Shown piece after piece: positions 27,222 to 37,424 of a stretch of DNA of 64,000 nucleotides. This stretch comes from Streptomyces sp. NRRL F-5135 (GTDB taxonomy: Bacteria; Actinomycetota; Actinomycetes; Streptomycetales; Streptomycetaceae), in the NCBI RefSeq assembly GCF_000719775.1, contig NZ_JOHR01000007.1:434001-498000 (forward strand). Direction: 5' to 3'. Below the pieces are notes generated by a model that made no database searches, was not told the DNA's origin, and saw only the letters and a program-made list of their open reading frames with translations. A program made the translations under genes and the position numbers. Each line of letters opens with the position of its first letter. Within the stretch, counting starts at the first letter, position 1.

Positions 27222-27241
27222 GCCGAGCGCCCGAAGCGGCG

Positions 27242-27313
27242 GGCCACGTGCCCGGCCATGTGCCCGGCCACGTGCCTTGCCACGCATCCGACCACGCGTC
27301 CGGCCACCCAGCC
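27242..27313. repeat. 12-bp tandem repeat, six degenerate units
   Basis: Consensus GGCCACGTGCCC; units start at 27242, 27254, 27266, 27278, 27290 and 27302, the first three nearly identical. It lies in the convergent gap between the ECF S gene and the GT87/PAP2 gene and is not part of a credible gene. Confidence 0.75.
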
Positions 27314-27398
27314 CGCCGGACCGCGGACCGCGCGCCGCGCGATACGTACAACAACGTCCGAGCGTCGAACTTCCGAACTATTCGTCATGCACGGAAAG

Positions 27399-29657
27399 CT
27401 ACCCCTGCTCACTCTCCGTAAACACTGGATTCTTCCGCTCCGTCCCCGTCGGCGCGTCCGGCCCCTCGTCCGGTCCCTCGTCGCGCCGCTCACCACGGTC
27501 CCCGTCGCGGTCCTTGTCCCCGTCCCGCCGCTCGCCGCTGTCCCCGTCGGGCGCTTCCCGCCGAGCGCCACCCGCAGCGCCGTCCAGGCCCAGAGCGGCG
27601 CCCTTGCCCAAGGGGAACGGGTCCTGCTTCTCACCCGCCTCCGGCATCAGCTTCCGCGGCCCGGCCAGTACGTACGTCAGCGCGAATCCGGCGCCCACGA
27701 CCGCCGCACCGCCCACCGCGTCCAGCACCCAGTGGTTGGCCGTCGCGATGATCGCGCACACGGTGAACAAGGGATGCAGCAGCCCCAGCAGCTTCATCCA
27801 CAGCTTCGGCGCCAGTACGACGACCACGACGCCGCACCACAGCGACCACCCGAAGTGCAGCGAGGGCATCGCCGCGTACTGGTTGGTGACAGCGGTCATC
27901 GCCCCGTAGTCCGGGTTCGCCAGGTCCTGCGGGCCGTGCACGGTGTCGATGAAGCCGAGGCCCGGCATCAGGCGCGGCGGGGCCAGCGGATAGAACCAGA
28001 AGCCGATCAGCGCGAGGACCGTGGCGAAACCGAGCGAGGAGCGCGCCCAGCGGTAGTCGGCGGGCCGGCGGACGTACAGAACACCGAGGATCGTCAGCGG
28101 CACGGCGAAGTGGAAGGACGTGTAGTAGAAGTTGAAGAAGCTCTCCGCCCACTTCATCTCCACGACCGCGTGGTTGGCCCAGCGCTCGATGTCGATCCCG
28201 AGCGCCTTCTCGATGCCGTGGATCTGCCGGCCGTGCTCCTCCGCCGACGCCCGGCCGCCCGTCGCGACGAGCCGGATCTGGGAGTAGACGGCGTACCCGA
28301 CGCGGATCACCAGCAGTTCGAGCAGCAGATTCGGCCGGCTCACCAGCCGCCGCCAGAACGGCGCCAGCGGGACCCGGTTCCAGCGCGCGGGCACCGGTCG
28401 CGCGTACTCGGTCGGGACGGGCTTGTCGAAGTACGGCGAGGTCCGCAGCAGGAACGGCACTCCGCAGGCCGCCGCCAGCGCGGCGATCAGCGTCACGTTC
28501 TCCCGTATCGGAGACAGCAACGCCATGCTCGGCAACAACATCTTCCCCGGCAGTGTCATCGTCAGCACCACCAGCACGGGCCACACCATCCGGTCCCTGG
28601 CCCGTGTCCCGACCCGCCCCACCACCGCCAGCAGCAGCCACAGCAGCTGGTGCTGCCAGGCCGCGGGCGAGACCGCGACCGCCACACAGCCCGTCAGCGC
28701 GACGGCGAGCAGCAGTTGCCCGTCCCGGGCGTAGCGGACGGCGCGCCGCAGTCCGAGGGGGACGACGGCTGCCGCGAGGAGAACGAAGAGGACGACTTCC
28801 AGGGGCCCCGTCAGGCCGAGGCGGAGCAACGCGCCGTGCAGGGACTGGTTGGCGAGGCTGTCCGGGCTGTCGCCGAGGCCCGCCCCCGCCACATGGTGCA
28901 CCCAGTACGCCCACGAGTCGTTGGGCAGGGCCACCCAGGCGAGGGCCGTACCGAGGACGAACGTCCCCGCCGTCGACACCGCCGCGTTCTTGCGCCCCGT
29001 CAGCCACAGCAGCGGCGCGAAGAGGAGCATGGCGGGCTGGAGGGCCGCGCCGACGCCGATGAGCACGCCCGGCGCGCGTTGCCCTCGGACGACGAAACAG
29101 CCGACCAGTACGAGCAGCACGGGAATGATGCTGGTCTGGCCCAGGTGGAAGCTGTTGCGTACCGGCAGGGACAGCATGAGCAGGCTGATCGCGACGGGCG
29201 CGGCGAGCAGTCCCGTACGGCGGGAGACCCGGCCCGGCAGGGCGCGGGCCGCGACCAGTCCGAGTGCGACGACCAGCAGGAGGGTGCCGAAGGTCCAGGC
29301 GATGCCGAGACTCTGCTCGGCCGAGCGGGCCAGCGGTCTGAGGACGAGGCCCGCGAACGGGGTTCCGGTGAACTTGCCCGTTTCGTACAGGGAACCCGCC
29401 ACGTGCAGCACGCCGTTGTCCCCGACCCACGTCTCCAGATCGGTCAGCCGCTCACCGGGCGGCAGGCGGAGCACCGCCGCTGCCTGTCTTATCGCCAGCA
29501 CGCCGGCGAGCAGCCAGAGAACCACGCGCACCCTGCCGAATCCGGCCCCCGCCACACCCGCCGTGCCCGCCACACCCGCCGCCCCGACCACGCCGGCGGC
29601 TCCCGCCGCACCGGCCGCCGCTCCGCCGCCGTGCACGCTGTGCTCCGCTTTCCCCAC
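27399..29657 (-). CDS. Bifunctional glycosyltransferase 87 / PAP2-family protein
   Basis: A 752-residue polytopic membrane protein. The N-terminal half (about 30-430) is a GT87-type polyprenyl-phosphate-sugar-dependent glycosyltransferase with about ten membrane segments. The C-terminal half (about 450-720) is an AUR1-like PAP2 domain with MPSLHFGWSLW and TANHWVLDAVGG, the His-containing motifs of phosphatases/inositol-phosphate transferases. A disordered tail rich in Asp/Arg/Gly charge repeats closes the protein. The role is probably envelope glycolipid assembly. The start is uncertain: the frame stays open to 30065, but the upstream sequence is Ala/Gly/Arg low-complexity; GTG at 29657 gives a sensible N-terminus. 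Confidence 0.85.
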   Translation of the reverse strand: MGKAEHSVHGGGAAAGAAGAAGVVGAAGVAGTAGVAGAGFGRVRVVLWLLAGVLAIRQAAAVLRLPPGERLTDLETWVGDNGVLHVAGSLYETGKFTGTPFAGLVLRPLARSAEQSLGIAWTFGTLLLVVALGLVAARALPGRVSRRTGLLAAPVAISLLMLSLPVRNSFHLGQTSIIPVLLVLVGCFVVRGQRAPGVLIGVGAALQPAMLLFAPLLWLTGRKNAAVSTAGTFVLGTALAWVALPNDSWAYWVHHVAGAGLGDSPDSLANQSLHGALLRLGLTGPLEVVLFVLLAAAVVPLGLRRAVRYARDGQLLLAVALTGCVAVAVSPAAWQHQLLWLLLAVVGRVGTRARDRMVWPVLVVLTMTLPGKMLLPSMALLSPIRENVTLIAALAAACGVPFLLRTSPYFDKPVPTEYARPVPARWNRVPLAPFWRRLVSRPNLLLELLVIRVGYAVYSQIRLVATGGRASAEEHGRQIHGIEKALGIDIERWANHAVVEMKWAESFFNFYYTSFHFAVPLTILGVLYVRRPADYRWARSSLGFATVLALIGFWFYPLAPPRLMPGLGFIDTVHGPQDLANPDYGAMTAVTNQYAAMPSLHFGWSLWCGVVVVVLAPKLWMKLLGLLHPLFTVCAIIATANHWVLDAVGGAAVVGAGFALTYVLAGPRKLMPEAGEKQDPFPLGKGAALGLDGAAGGARREAPDGDSGERRDGDKDRDGDRGERRDEGPDEGPDAPTGTERKNPVFTESEQG

Positions 29658-30121
29658 GCCGCGCCGCCCCACCCTCCGAAAACGCCATACCTGGGCATAG
29701 AGCCTCGCACTGCCCTGTTCAGAAGACTCAGGCAACCCCCTCTTCGCCTGAGTGTCATCCCTGTTTTGTCTCAATGACCGCGCCCTCCCCACGCCCGAAC
29801 CCGCCAGGACACAGGCGACGCCCGGGGCGTCAAAGACGTGGGTGGCACAGGAGACACGGGTGATACGGGCAATACGGGTGGCGCAGGCGGCTCGTGAGAC
29901 GCCTGCAACGCGGGGCCGACAGGCGTACGGAGCATATCCGGGGGACCGTGCCACGCCGAAACGCGAACGGTCGGCTGACCCGGCGCGCACGCGGACGGAG
30001 GCGGCGGGCCGTCCCTTGCCCGCCGCCTCCGAGTTCATGCTGTGCCCGACCCCGGGCCGGTCCACGGATCCACGGACCGGACGGATCCGCGGCTCGGACG
30101 GATCCGTGTGGATCGGACGGA
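29658..30121. other. Intergenic region, 464 bp, with small repeats
   Basis: No convincing gene. Two repeat patches are visible: a 9-bp run of ATACGGG-type units near 29856-29883, and repeated CGGACGGATC blocks at about 30070-30120 just after the stop of the next minus-strand gene, which could fold as its terminator. Confidence 0.45.
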
Positions 30122-30769
30122 TCAGACCCGCAGCAGCCGTTCGGTCACCTCGCGGTAGCTCTGGAGCGCGACGCGCAGCCGCTCGGTGTCGGCCGGGGCG
30201 GCCCCGTCACCGCCGTTGTCCCAGCCTGCCCGAAGCGTACGGGGGCGCTCCGCAAGCGCGTGTGTCAGTCGCTCGGTGGCCTCCTCCAGTACGCCGGCCG
30301 CCTCTTCGACGGAGCGCCGGGGGCCGTCCACGAAGTGGTGGAGTGCCTTCTGGAGGCGCAGAGCCAGTTGGTCGCTCTCGCCCTCGGGGAGGAGACGCGG
30401 TTCCGAGCCACGAGCGGTATCGGTACGGGCACCCGTACCGATACCGGCACCCGTACCGGCACCGGCACCGGCACCGGCACCGGCACCGATCGAAGCACCC
30501 ATCGGTGTGCCGGGCATGACGTCTGCACCGCCGGTACGGGCATCGGCGACACGGGGCTCTCGGGGCTCTCCGTGCTCGCGGGTGTCGTGGACCTCTCGTA
30601 GCTCCCGCACCTCGGGCGTCACGGCGTTCTTGACACTCGTCGGCTCCCTGGTACCGGCCGTGTTCCTCGCACGCGTCGCGTGCAGGTCGTGCGCCGTGTC
30701 CGCCATGTCCGCCGCGCTCGCCTTCTCCAGGTTCTTCGGGTCGTCCGGATTCTTCGAGTCGTACGCCAT
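30122..30769 (-). CDS. Hypothetical protein with Gly/Ala/Thr repeat linker
   Basis: A 215-residue soluble protein of unknown function. ATG at 30769 follows AAGGGGAG and overlaps the upstream stop by one base (TGATG), so it is translationally coupled to the preceding membrane protein. The N-terminal part is highly charged; the centre is a GAGAGAGAGTGAG linker encoded by a hexanucleotide repeat. The C-terminal 90 residues form an amphipathic helical region (LALRLQKALHHFVDGPRRS, VEEAAGVLEEATERLTHAL) that could be a coiled coil. The partner is probably the upstream gene product. Confidence 0.7.
   Translation of the reverse strand: MAYDSKNPDDPKNLEKASAADMADTAHDLHATRARNTAGTREPTSVKNAVTPEVRELREVHDTREHGEPREPRVADARTGGADVMPGTPMGASIGAGAGAGAGAGTGAGIGTGARTDTARGSEPRLLPEGESDQLALRLQKALHHFVDGPRRSVEEAAGVLEEATERLTHALAERPRTLRAGWDNGGDGAAPADTERLRVALQSYREVTERLLRV
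30455..30484. repeat. Hexanucleotide tandem repeat (ACCGGC)x5
   Basis: Five perfect units inside a coding sequence (minus strand), flanked by degenerate copies. It encodes the Gly-Ala linker of the 215-residue protein; gain or loss of units would change linker length in frame. Confidence 0.85.
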
Positions 30770-31437
30770 CACGCACCACTCCCCTTGGGCCGTAGTGAAA
30801 AGTTCCGGTTCCGGCCGGCATCGCCGCGTCCGGGGCGGCCGCCGCCCCACTCCGGCCGGGTGGTGATCAGTTCCTCGAAGAGCTCACGCGCGCCGACCAT
30901 CACCTCACGGAGCTCCTCCGTGCTCACGCCGGTCCCGCCAGGCGCACCCCTGTCCTCAGGCGTGCTCGGGCTCGTGCTCAGAGCGGTCGCGTGCTGATGC
31001 ACGCGCCGGTAGCCCTCCACCTGGCGCGCGTGATGGACGGAGAGGGCGTCGAACTGGTCGTCGAGTCGCGAACCGGCCGGGTAACCACGGTCCTCCGCCA
31101 GCCGCGCCAGCAGCCGGTCGGCCTCGACCACGGCCTGGCCCGGGGAGTCGACGAAGCCTTCCTGGAGCCCGGCCCACCGGGCGACGTACTGTTCCCGCCG
31201 TTCGGCGGAGAGCGGATTCGGCCGCAGCCCGCCGTGGCGTTGGAGGCGTTCGCCCAGCTCGCGCTCGGCGGCCTTGGTGTCACCACCGTGCCGGGCGGCG
31301 ACTCGGTCGTACTCGGGTCCGAACCGGCGTTTCAGCCCGCTCCGCCCGGTTCCCCGGCCCGGCCCCGCGTACAGGAACACGGCCGCGATGATCACGAAGA
31401 CCGCGATCAAGGCGACGACGATCAGAAGTGTGGACAT
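30769..31437 (-). CDS. Single-pass membrane protein, unknown function
   Basis: A 222-residue protein. ATG at 31437 has AGGAAGG upstream. The N-terminal membrane helix (about residues 3-24, LLIVVALIAVFVIIAAVFLY) is followed by a cytoplasmic, mostly helical region with LKRRFGPEYDRVAARHGG, RREQYVARWAGLQEGFVDSP and DRLLARLAEDRGYP. I recall the GFVDSPGQAVVEAD pattern as a conserved Streptomyces family without assigned role. Its stop overlaps the start of the 215-residue protein, making a two-gene unit. Confidence 0.75.
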   Translation of the reverse strand: MSTLLIVVALIAVFVIIAAVFLYAGPGRGTGRSGLKRRFGPEYDRVAARHGGDTKAAERELGERLQRHGGLRPNPLSAERREQYVARWAGLQEGFVDSPGQAVVEADRLLARLAEDRGYPAGSRLDDQFDALSVHHARQVEGYRRVHQHATALSTSPSTPEDRGAPGGTGVSTEELREVMVGARELFEELITTRPEWGGGRPGRGDAGRNRNFSLRPKGSGA

Positions 31438-31614
31438 GGCTGCCTTCCTGAGTTCATCGGCTCGGCCGGCCCCACCGGTCCGGCGCCTCGAACGGATCGG
31501 CCGGGCCGGGTGTGTGCCGACGCCGGCCAGGCCCGCGCGCAACGATCGTTCCTAAGAGTCGAGTTGCCCCTTATTCGGTGGCCAAACGGCTCACCGCCCG
31601 GTAGAGAACCGCCC

Positions 31615-32196
31615 ATGAGCCGACAGACCTGGTCCGTGGGGCCCGAGCACTTCGCGACCGCCGACGCCGCCCGGCTGCGCCTCGCGTACTACGCGGAAGT
31701 CGCCGGGCGCTACTGGGGCCGCCCCGCGACCGAGGCGGAGATCGCACACGGGCTCGCCGAGGACCCGCCCGACGCGCTCACGCCGCCCACCGGGGAGTTC
31801 GTCGTCGGGCGGTACGGCGGCGAGGCCGCGTGCTGCGGCGGGCTACGGCTCCTGGACGCGGGTACGGCCGAGCTGACCCGGGTGTACGTGAGCCCCGCCG
31901 CGCGCGGCACCGGGGGCGGCGGCGCCCTGCTGGCCGCGCTGGCCGAGGCCGCGCGGCGGCTCGGCGCGCACCGGCTGGTCCTGGACACGCGGCTCGACCT
32001 CGTGGAGGCGCGCGGGCTCTACCTCAAACACGGTTTCCGGGAGATCCCGGCGTACGGCGAGCCCGGCCCGTACAGCCAGATCTGGTACGGAAAGGAGCTG
32101 GACGCGCCCGCGCCCGCGCCGGCGCCGGCGCCGGGGGCCGCGCGGCCCACCCGGCCCGCGCCCGCGTCCGCGCCCCACCCGCGCGACGGCCAGTAG
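31615..32196 (+). CDS. GNAT-family N-acetyltransferase
   Basis: A 193-residue acetyl-CoA-dependent acetyltransferase. The core acetyl-CoA loop is PAARGTGGGGALLAAL (R/Q-x-x-G-x-G/A pattern), preceded by the beta-4 strand AELTRVYVS and followed by HRLVLDTR and GLYLKHGFREI. The last 30 residues are an Ala/Pro tail. The ATG has no Shine-Dalgarno sequence, and TAGAGA stands 8 bases upstream, so the transcript may be leaderless. The gene is divergent from the two-gene membrane-protein unit. Acceptor substrate unknown. Confidence 0.9.
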   Translation: MSRQTWSVGPEHFATADAARLRLAYYAEVAGRYWGRPATEAEIAHGLAEDPPDALTPPTGEFVVGRYGGEAACCGGLRLLDAGTAELTRVYVSPAARGTGGGGALLAALAEAARRLGAHRLVLDTRLDLVEARGLYLKHGFREIPAYGEPGPYSQIWYGKELDAPAPAPAPAPGAARPTRPAPASAPHPRDGQ

Positions 32197-32317
32197 CGTG
32201 CGCCCGGGGCAGGTCCCACCGTGCGGGCCGTACCGTGCGGGCCGCGCACCCGCGCACCGTGCCGGGCGAGCGTTCCACGCGTAGTACCGGGCCGGGCCGG
32301 AGTGCCGGCCGGGGTCT

Positions 32318-34728
<2,411 letters not shown>

Positions 34729-35412
34729 ATGTCGGCCACCGCTTCCTCCGCGACGTCCGCCCTGACCACGCGGGGCTTCCTGCTCGACATGGACGGCACG
34801 CTCGTCAATTCCGACGCCTCGGTGGAGCGCAACTGGCGTGTCTGGGCGATCGAGCACGGGCTGGATCCGGAGGAGGTCCTCAAGGTCGCGCACGGCCGGC
34901 AGGCGCACGCCACCATGGCCCTGCTGCTGCCGGACCGCCCGATGGAGCTCAACCACGCCGACAACCGCGTGATGCTGGCGAACGAGACGGCGGACACGGA
35001 AGGCGTGGTCCCGATCCCCGGCGCACGGGACTTCCTCACGGCGCTCGCCACGCTCCCGCACGCCCTCGTCACCTCGGCGGACGCGGCCCTGACGGACTCC
35101 CGGATGGCGGCCGCGGGACTGGCCGTACCGAAGATCCGGGTCACGGCCGAGAGGGTGACGACGAGCAAGCCCGATCCCGAGGGCTTCCTGCTGGGCGCGG
35201 CGGAACTGGGCCTCGCCCCGGAGAACTGCGTCGTCCTGGAGGACTCCGAGGCGGGCATCGCGGCGGGCCGGGCGGCGGGCATGCGTGTGGTGGGCGTCGG
35301 CCCGCGCGCGGCGGCCCTGTCCCCGGACGCGCATGTCGCGGACCTGACGCGGCTGCGGGTGGAGGCCCTGCCGACGGGCGAGATCCTGCTGCACGTGGGC
35401 GCGCACGACTGA
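34729..35412 (+). CDS. HAD-family sugar-phosphatase-like hydrolase
   Basis: A 227-residue phosphatase of HAD subfamily I, ATG preceded by TGGAGA. Motif I is LLDMDGTLVNSD (nucleophile and general-acid Asp), motif II is the TSAD region, motif III Lys is in TTSKPDPEGF, and motif IV is VVLEDSEAGIAAG. It has the small alpha-helical cap typical of sugar phosphatases and phosphoglycolate/glycerol-3-phosphate phosphatases. It stands alone and divergent from the exporter gene. Substrate unknown. Confidence 0.92.
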   Translation: MSATASSATSALTTRGFLLDMDGTLVNSDASVERNWRVWAIEHGLDPEEVLKVAHGRQAHATMALLLPDRPMELNHADNRVMLANETADTEGVVPIPGARDFLTALATLPHALVTSADAALTDSRMAAAGLAVPKIRVTAERVTTSKPDPEGFLLGAAELGLAPENCVVLEDSEAGIAAGRAAGMRVVGVGPRAAALSPDAHVADLTRLRVEALPTGEILLHVGAHD

Positions 35413-35495
35413 GCCGTACGTAGCATGAGCGCGCGGCCGAGCCGCACGTACGTACGTCGGCGCACTCTGCCGCGCCCCGCGCCCCGCCCCGAGCG

Positions 35496-36233
35496 TCACA
35501 TGTCGCGGTGGATCCGTCCCCGCGCCACCAGCTCCAGGACCACGCTCACCGCCACCGCCTGCACCGCTATCAACGCCACCAGCACGAACAGCTGCACCGC
35601 CCCCGCCAGCACCGGCGAGGCCCCGCCCAGCAGCATGCCCACGAACGCGCCCGGCAGCGTGACCAGCCCGACCGTCCTCGTCTGGTCCAGACCCGGCAGC
35701 AGCGCGTCGGACGCCGCCGGTCTGGCCACCTCCATCCGCGCGTCCCGGTCGAGCATCCCCAGCGCGAGCCCGGCCTCCACCTCGCCCCGCCGCGCGTGCA
35801 GTTCGTCCAGCGCCCGCCGGCCGCCCAGCACCGTCGCGGTGAGCGCGCCGCCGATGAGGATGCCGGTGACGGGGATCAGCGCGATGCCCTTCGCGGGGAC
35901 GGCACCGACGAGCAGGAGCACCGCCATCACCGGCCCCACCCCCGCGCCGATGGGCACGGCGGCCCACCACCACGTGCGGTTCGGGGTGACCCGGCGCCCG
36001 GCGGTACGGACGGCCACGGCGTACATCAGGGCCACGAACCCGATCGTCGGCGGTACACCGCCGACCACCCAGCCGATCAGGAACGAGACCGCGCCGAGCT
36101 GAAGCGCCGCGCGCACCCCGGCGACGGCGATCTCGCGGGCCCGGCCGAGGCGGGCGAGCGCCGCCACGGCCACGGCCGCGATCAGCAGCAGGCCGAGGAC
36201 GACCCCGAACGTGACATCGACCCGCAGCAGCAC
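35496..36233 (-). CDS. FetB-like ABC permease (UPF0014)
   Basis: A 245-residue membrane protein with about seven helices. The family signature MLDRDARMEVARPAA and LPGLDQTRTVGLVTLPGAFV is fully present. In E. coli, FetB works with the ATPase FetA in iron export or stress resistance. No ATPase gene is adjacent here, so the partner must be encoded elsewhere or is absent. The GTG start lies 6 bases after a TAGGGT -10 element, consistent with a leaderless transcript. Confidence 0.9.
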   Translation of the reverse strand: MLLRVDVTFGVVLGLLLIAAVAVAALARLGRAREIAVAGVRAALQLGAVSFLIGWVVGGVPPTIGFVALMYAVAVRTAGRRVTPNRTWWWAAVPIGAGVGPVMAVLLLVGAVPAKGIALIPVTGILIGGALTATVLGGRRALDELHARRGEVEAGLALGMLDRDARMEVARPAASDALLPGLDQTRTVGLVTLPGAFVGMLLGGASPVLAGAVQLFVLVALIAVQAVAVSVVLELVARGRIHRDM

Positions 36234-36239
36234 GCGCCC

Positions 36240-36245
36240 ACCCTA
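36240..36245 (-). promoter_or_regulatory. -10 element of leaderless promoter (FetB-like gene)
   Basis: On the minus strand TAGGGT is followed after six bases by the GTG start, and there is no ribosome-binding site between them. Confidence 0.55.
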
Positions 36246-36675
36246 TGCCGCTCCCGCGCCGCACCCGCGCGCCGTCCGGCGAGGACCGCCCGACACCGGC
36301 GCCGTCCCACACGCCACCCCACACGCCACCCGGTACACCGCCCCCGCCCCGGCCGCCTCGCACGGCGCCCCGCCCGCGCCCCGTCGGCGCGCCCCCGCGC
36401 ATCCATCGGGCGACGGCGCCGGCCGGCCCTCCGGCCCGCTCCGCCCACACCGCCTCCCACCTCGTCAATTCTGCGCCGATAGGCACCCAATTGCCGCCCC
36501 ACCGAACCGACATCGCCCCACACGCCCCCTTGATGTGACGTGAACATGTCGCCACTCTGTTACCTGACGCACCCCCCACGGAAACCAAGCGCCACCACGC
36601 TGGCGCCCGGGCCGGTCGAGCCTCGCACCGGAACCGCACGCCGCATCACGTCCCCTCACCCTCAAGGGAGTTCGC
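36246..36675. other. Intergenic region, about 430 bp
   Basis: No gene is visible. A C/A-rich stretch (36250-36430) contains short CACGCCACCC repeats. The last 200 bases are less GC-rich and should hold the promoter of the secreted HNH nuclease, but no clear -35/-10 pair could be assigned. Confidence 0.4.
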
Positions 36676-37329
36676 ATGTCAGGTGTCTACGCGCGTCGCA
36701 TGCCGCGCATCGCCGTTCTCGCCGCGTCCGCCGCGCTCGCCTCCGCCACCACCCTGCTCTCCGCCCCGACCGCGCAGGCCGCCATGCCCACGCCGGTCAG
36801 CGCCGCCACCGCCCGGACCTACCTGAGCCAGCTCACGGTGCAGGCGGAAGGTTCCTCCAGCGGTTACAGCCGGGACAAGTTCCCGCACTGGATCACCCAG
36901 TCCGGCGCCTGCAACACCCGTGAGGTCGTGCTCAAGCGCGACGGTTCGAACGTCCAGCAGGACTCCAGCTGCGCCGCCGTCAGCGGCAGCTGGTACTCGG
37001 AGTACGACGGCGCCACCTGGAGTGCCGCCTCCGACGTGGACATCGACCACATGGTGCCGCTCTCCGAGGCGTGGAAGTCGGGCGCGAGCGGCTGGACCAC
37101 CGCGCAGCGGCAGTCCTTCGCGAACGACCTGACCCGCCCCCAGCTCATCGCGGTCACGGACAACGTGAACCAGTCCAAGAGCGACCAGGACCCGTCGACG
37201 TGGCTGCCGCCGCGCACCTCGTACCGCTGCACGTACGTCCGCGCGTGGGTGCAGGTGAAGTACTACTACAAGCTGACCGTCGACTCGGCCGAGAAGAGCG
37301 CGATCAGCGGTGTCCTGAACGGCTGCTGA
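36676..37329 (+). CDS. Secreted HNH-family nuclease
   Basis: A 217-residue exported protein, ATG behind AAGGGAG. The signal peptide (about 1-37) ends AQAAM. The catalytic His-containing motif is VDIDHMVPLSEAWKSG, followed by NDLTRPQLIAVTDNVNQSK (the Asn/His part of the HNH/DUF1524 fold) and DPSTWLPP. Four Cys residues in the mature part could form two disulfides. It is probably an extracellular nuclease for DNA scavenging or competition, similar to other Streptomyces secreted HNH proteins. Confidence 0.92.
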   Translation: MSGVYARRMPRIAVLAASAALASATTLLSAPTAQAAMPTPVSAATARTYLSQLTVQAEGSSSGYSRDKFPHWITQSGACNTREVVLKRDGSNVQQDSSCAAVSGSWYSEYDGATWSAASDVDIDHMVPLSEAWKSGASGWTTAQRQSFANDLTRPQLIAVTDNVNQSKSDQDPSTWLPPRTSYRCTYVRAWVQVKYYYKLTVDSAEKSAISGVLNGC

Positions 37330-37424
37330 TCAACGCACTCGCCACGGCCCGCCGGTAACCGGCAGGTCTCCCTCCCGGACTCCTCCGTCGTTCCGTACCG
37401 TACGGGGCGATGGAGGAGGCACAT

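Noticed and set aside
29658..30065. Upstream extension of the GT87/PAP2 gene to 30065
   Set aside because: The frame is open, but the extra 136 residues are low-complexity Ala/Arg/Gly with short repeats and would precede a normal N-terminus.
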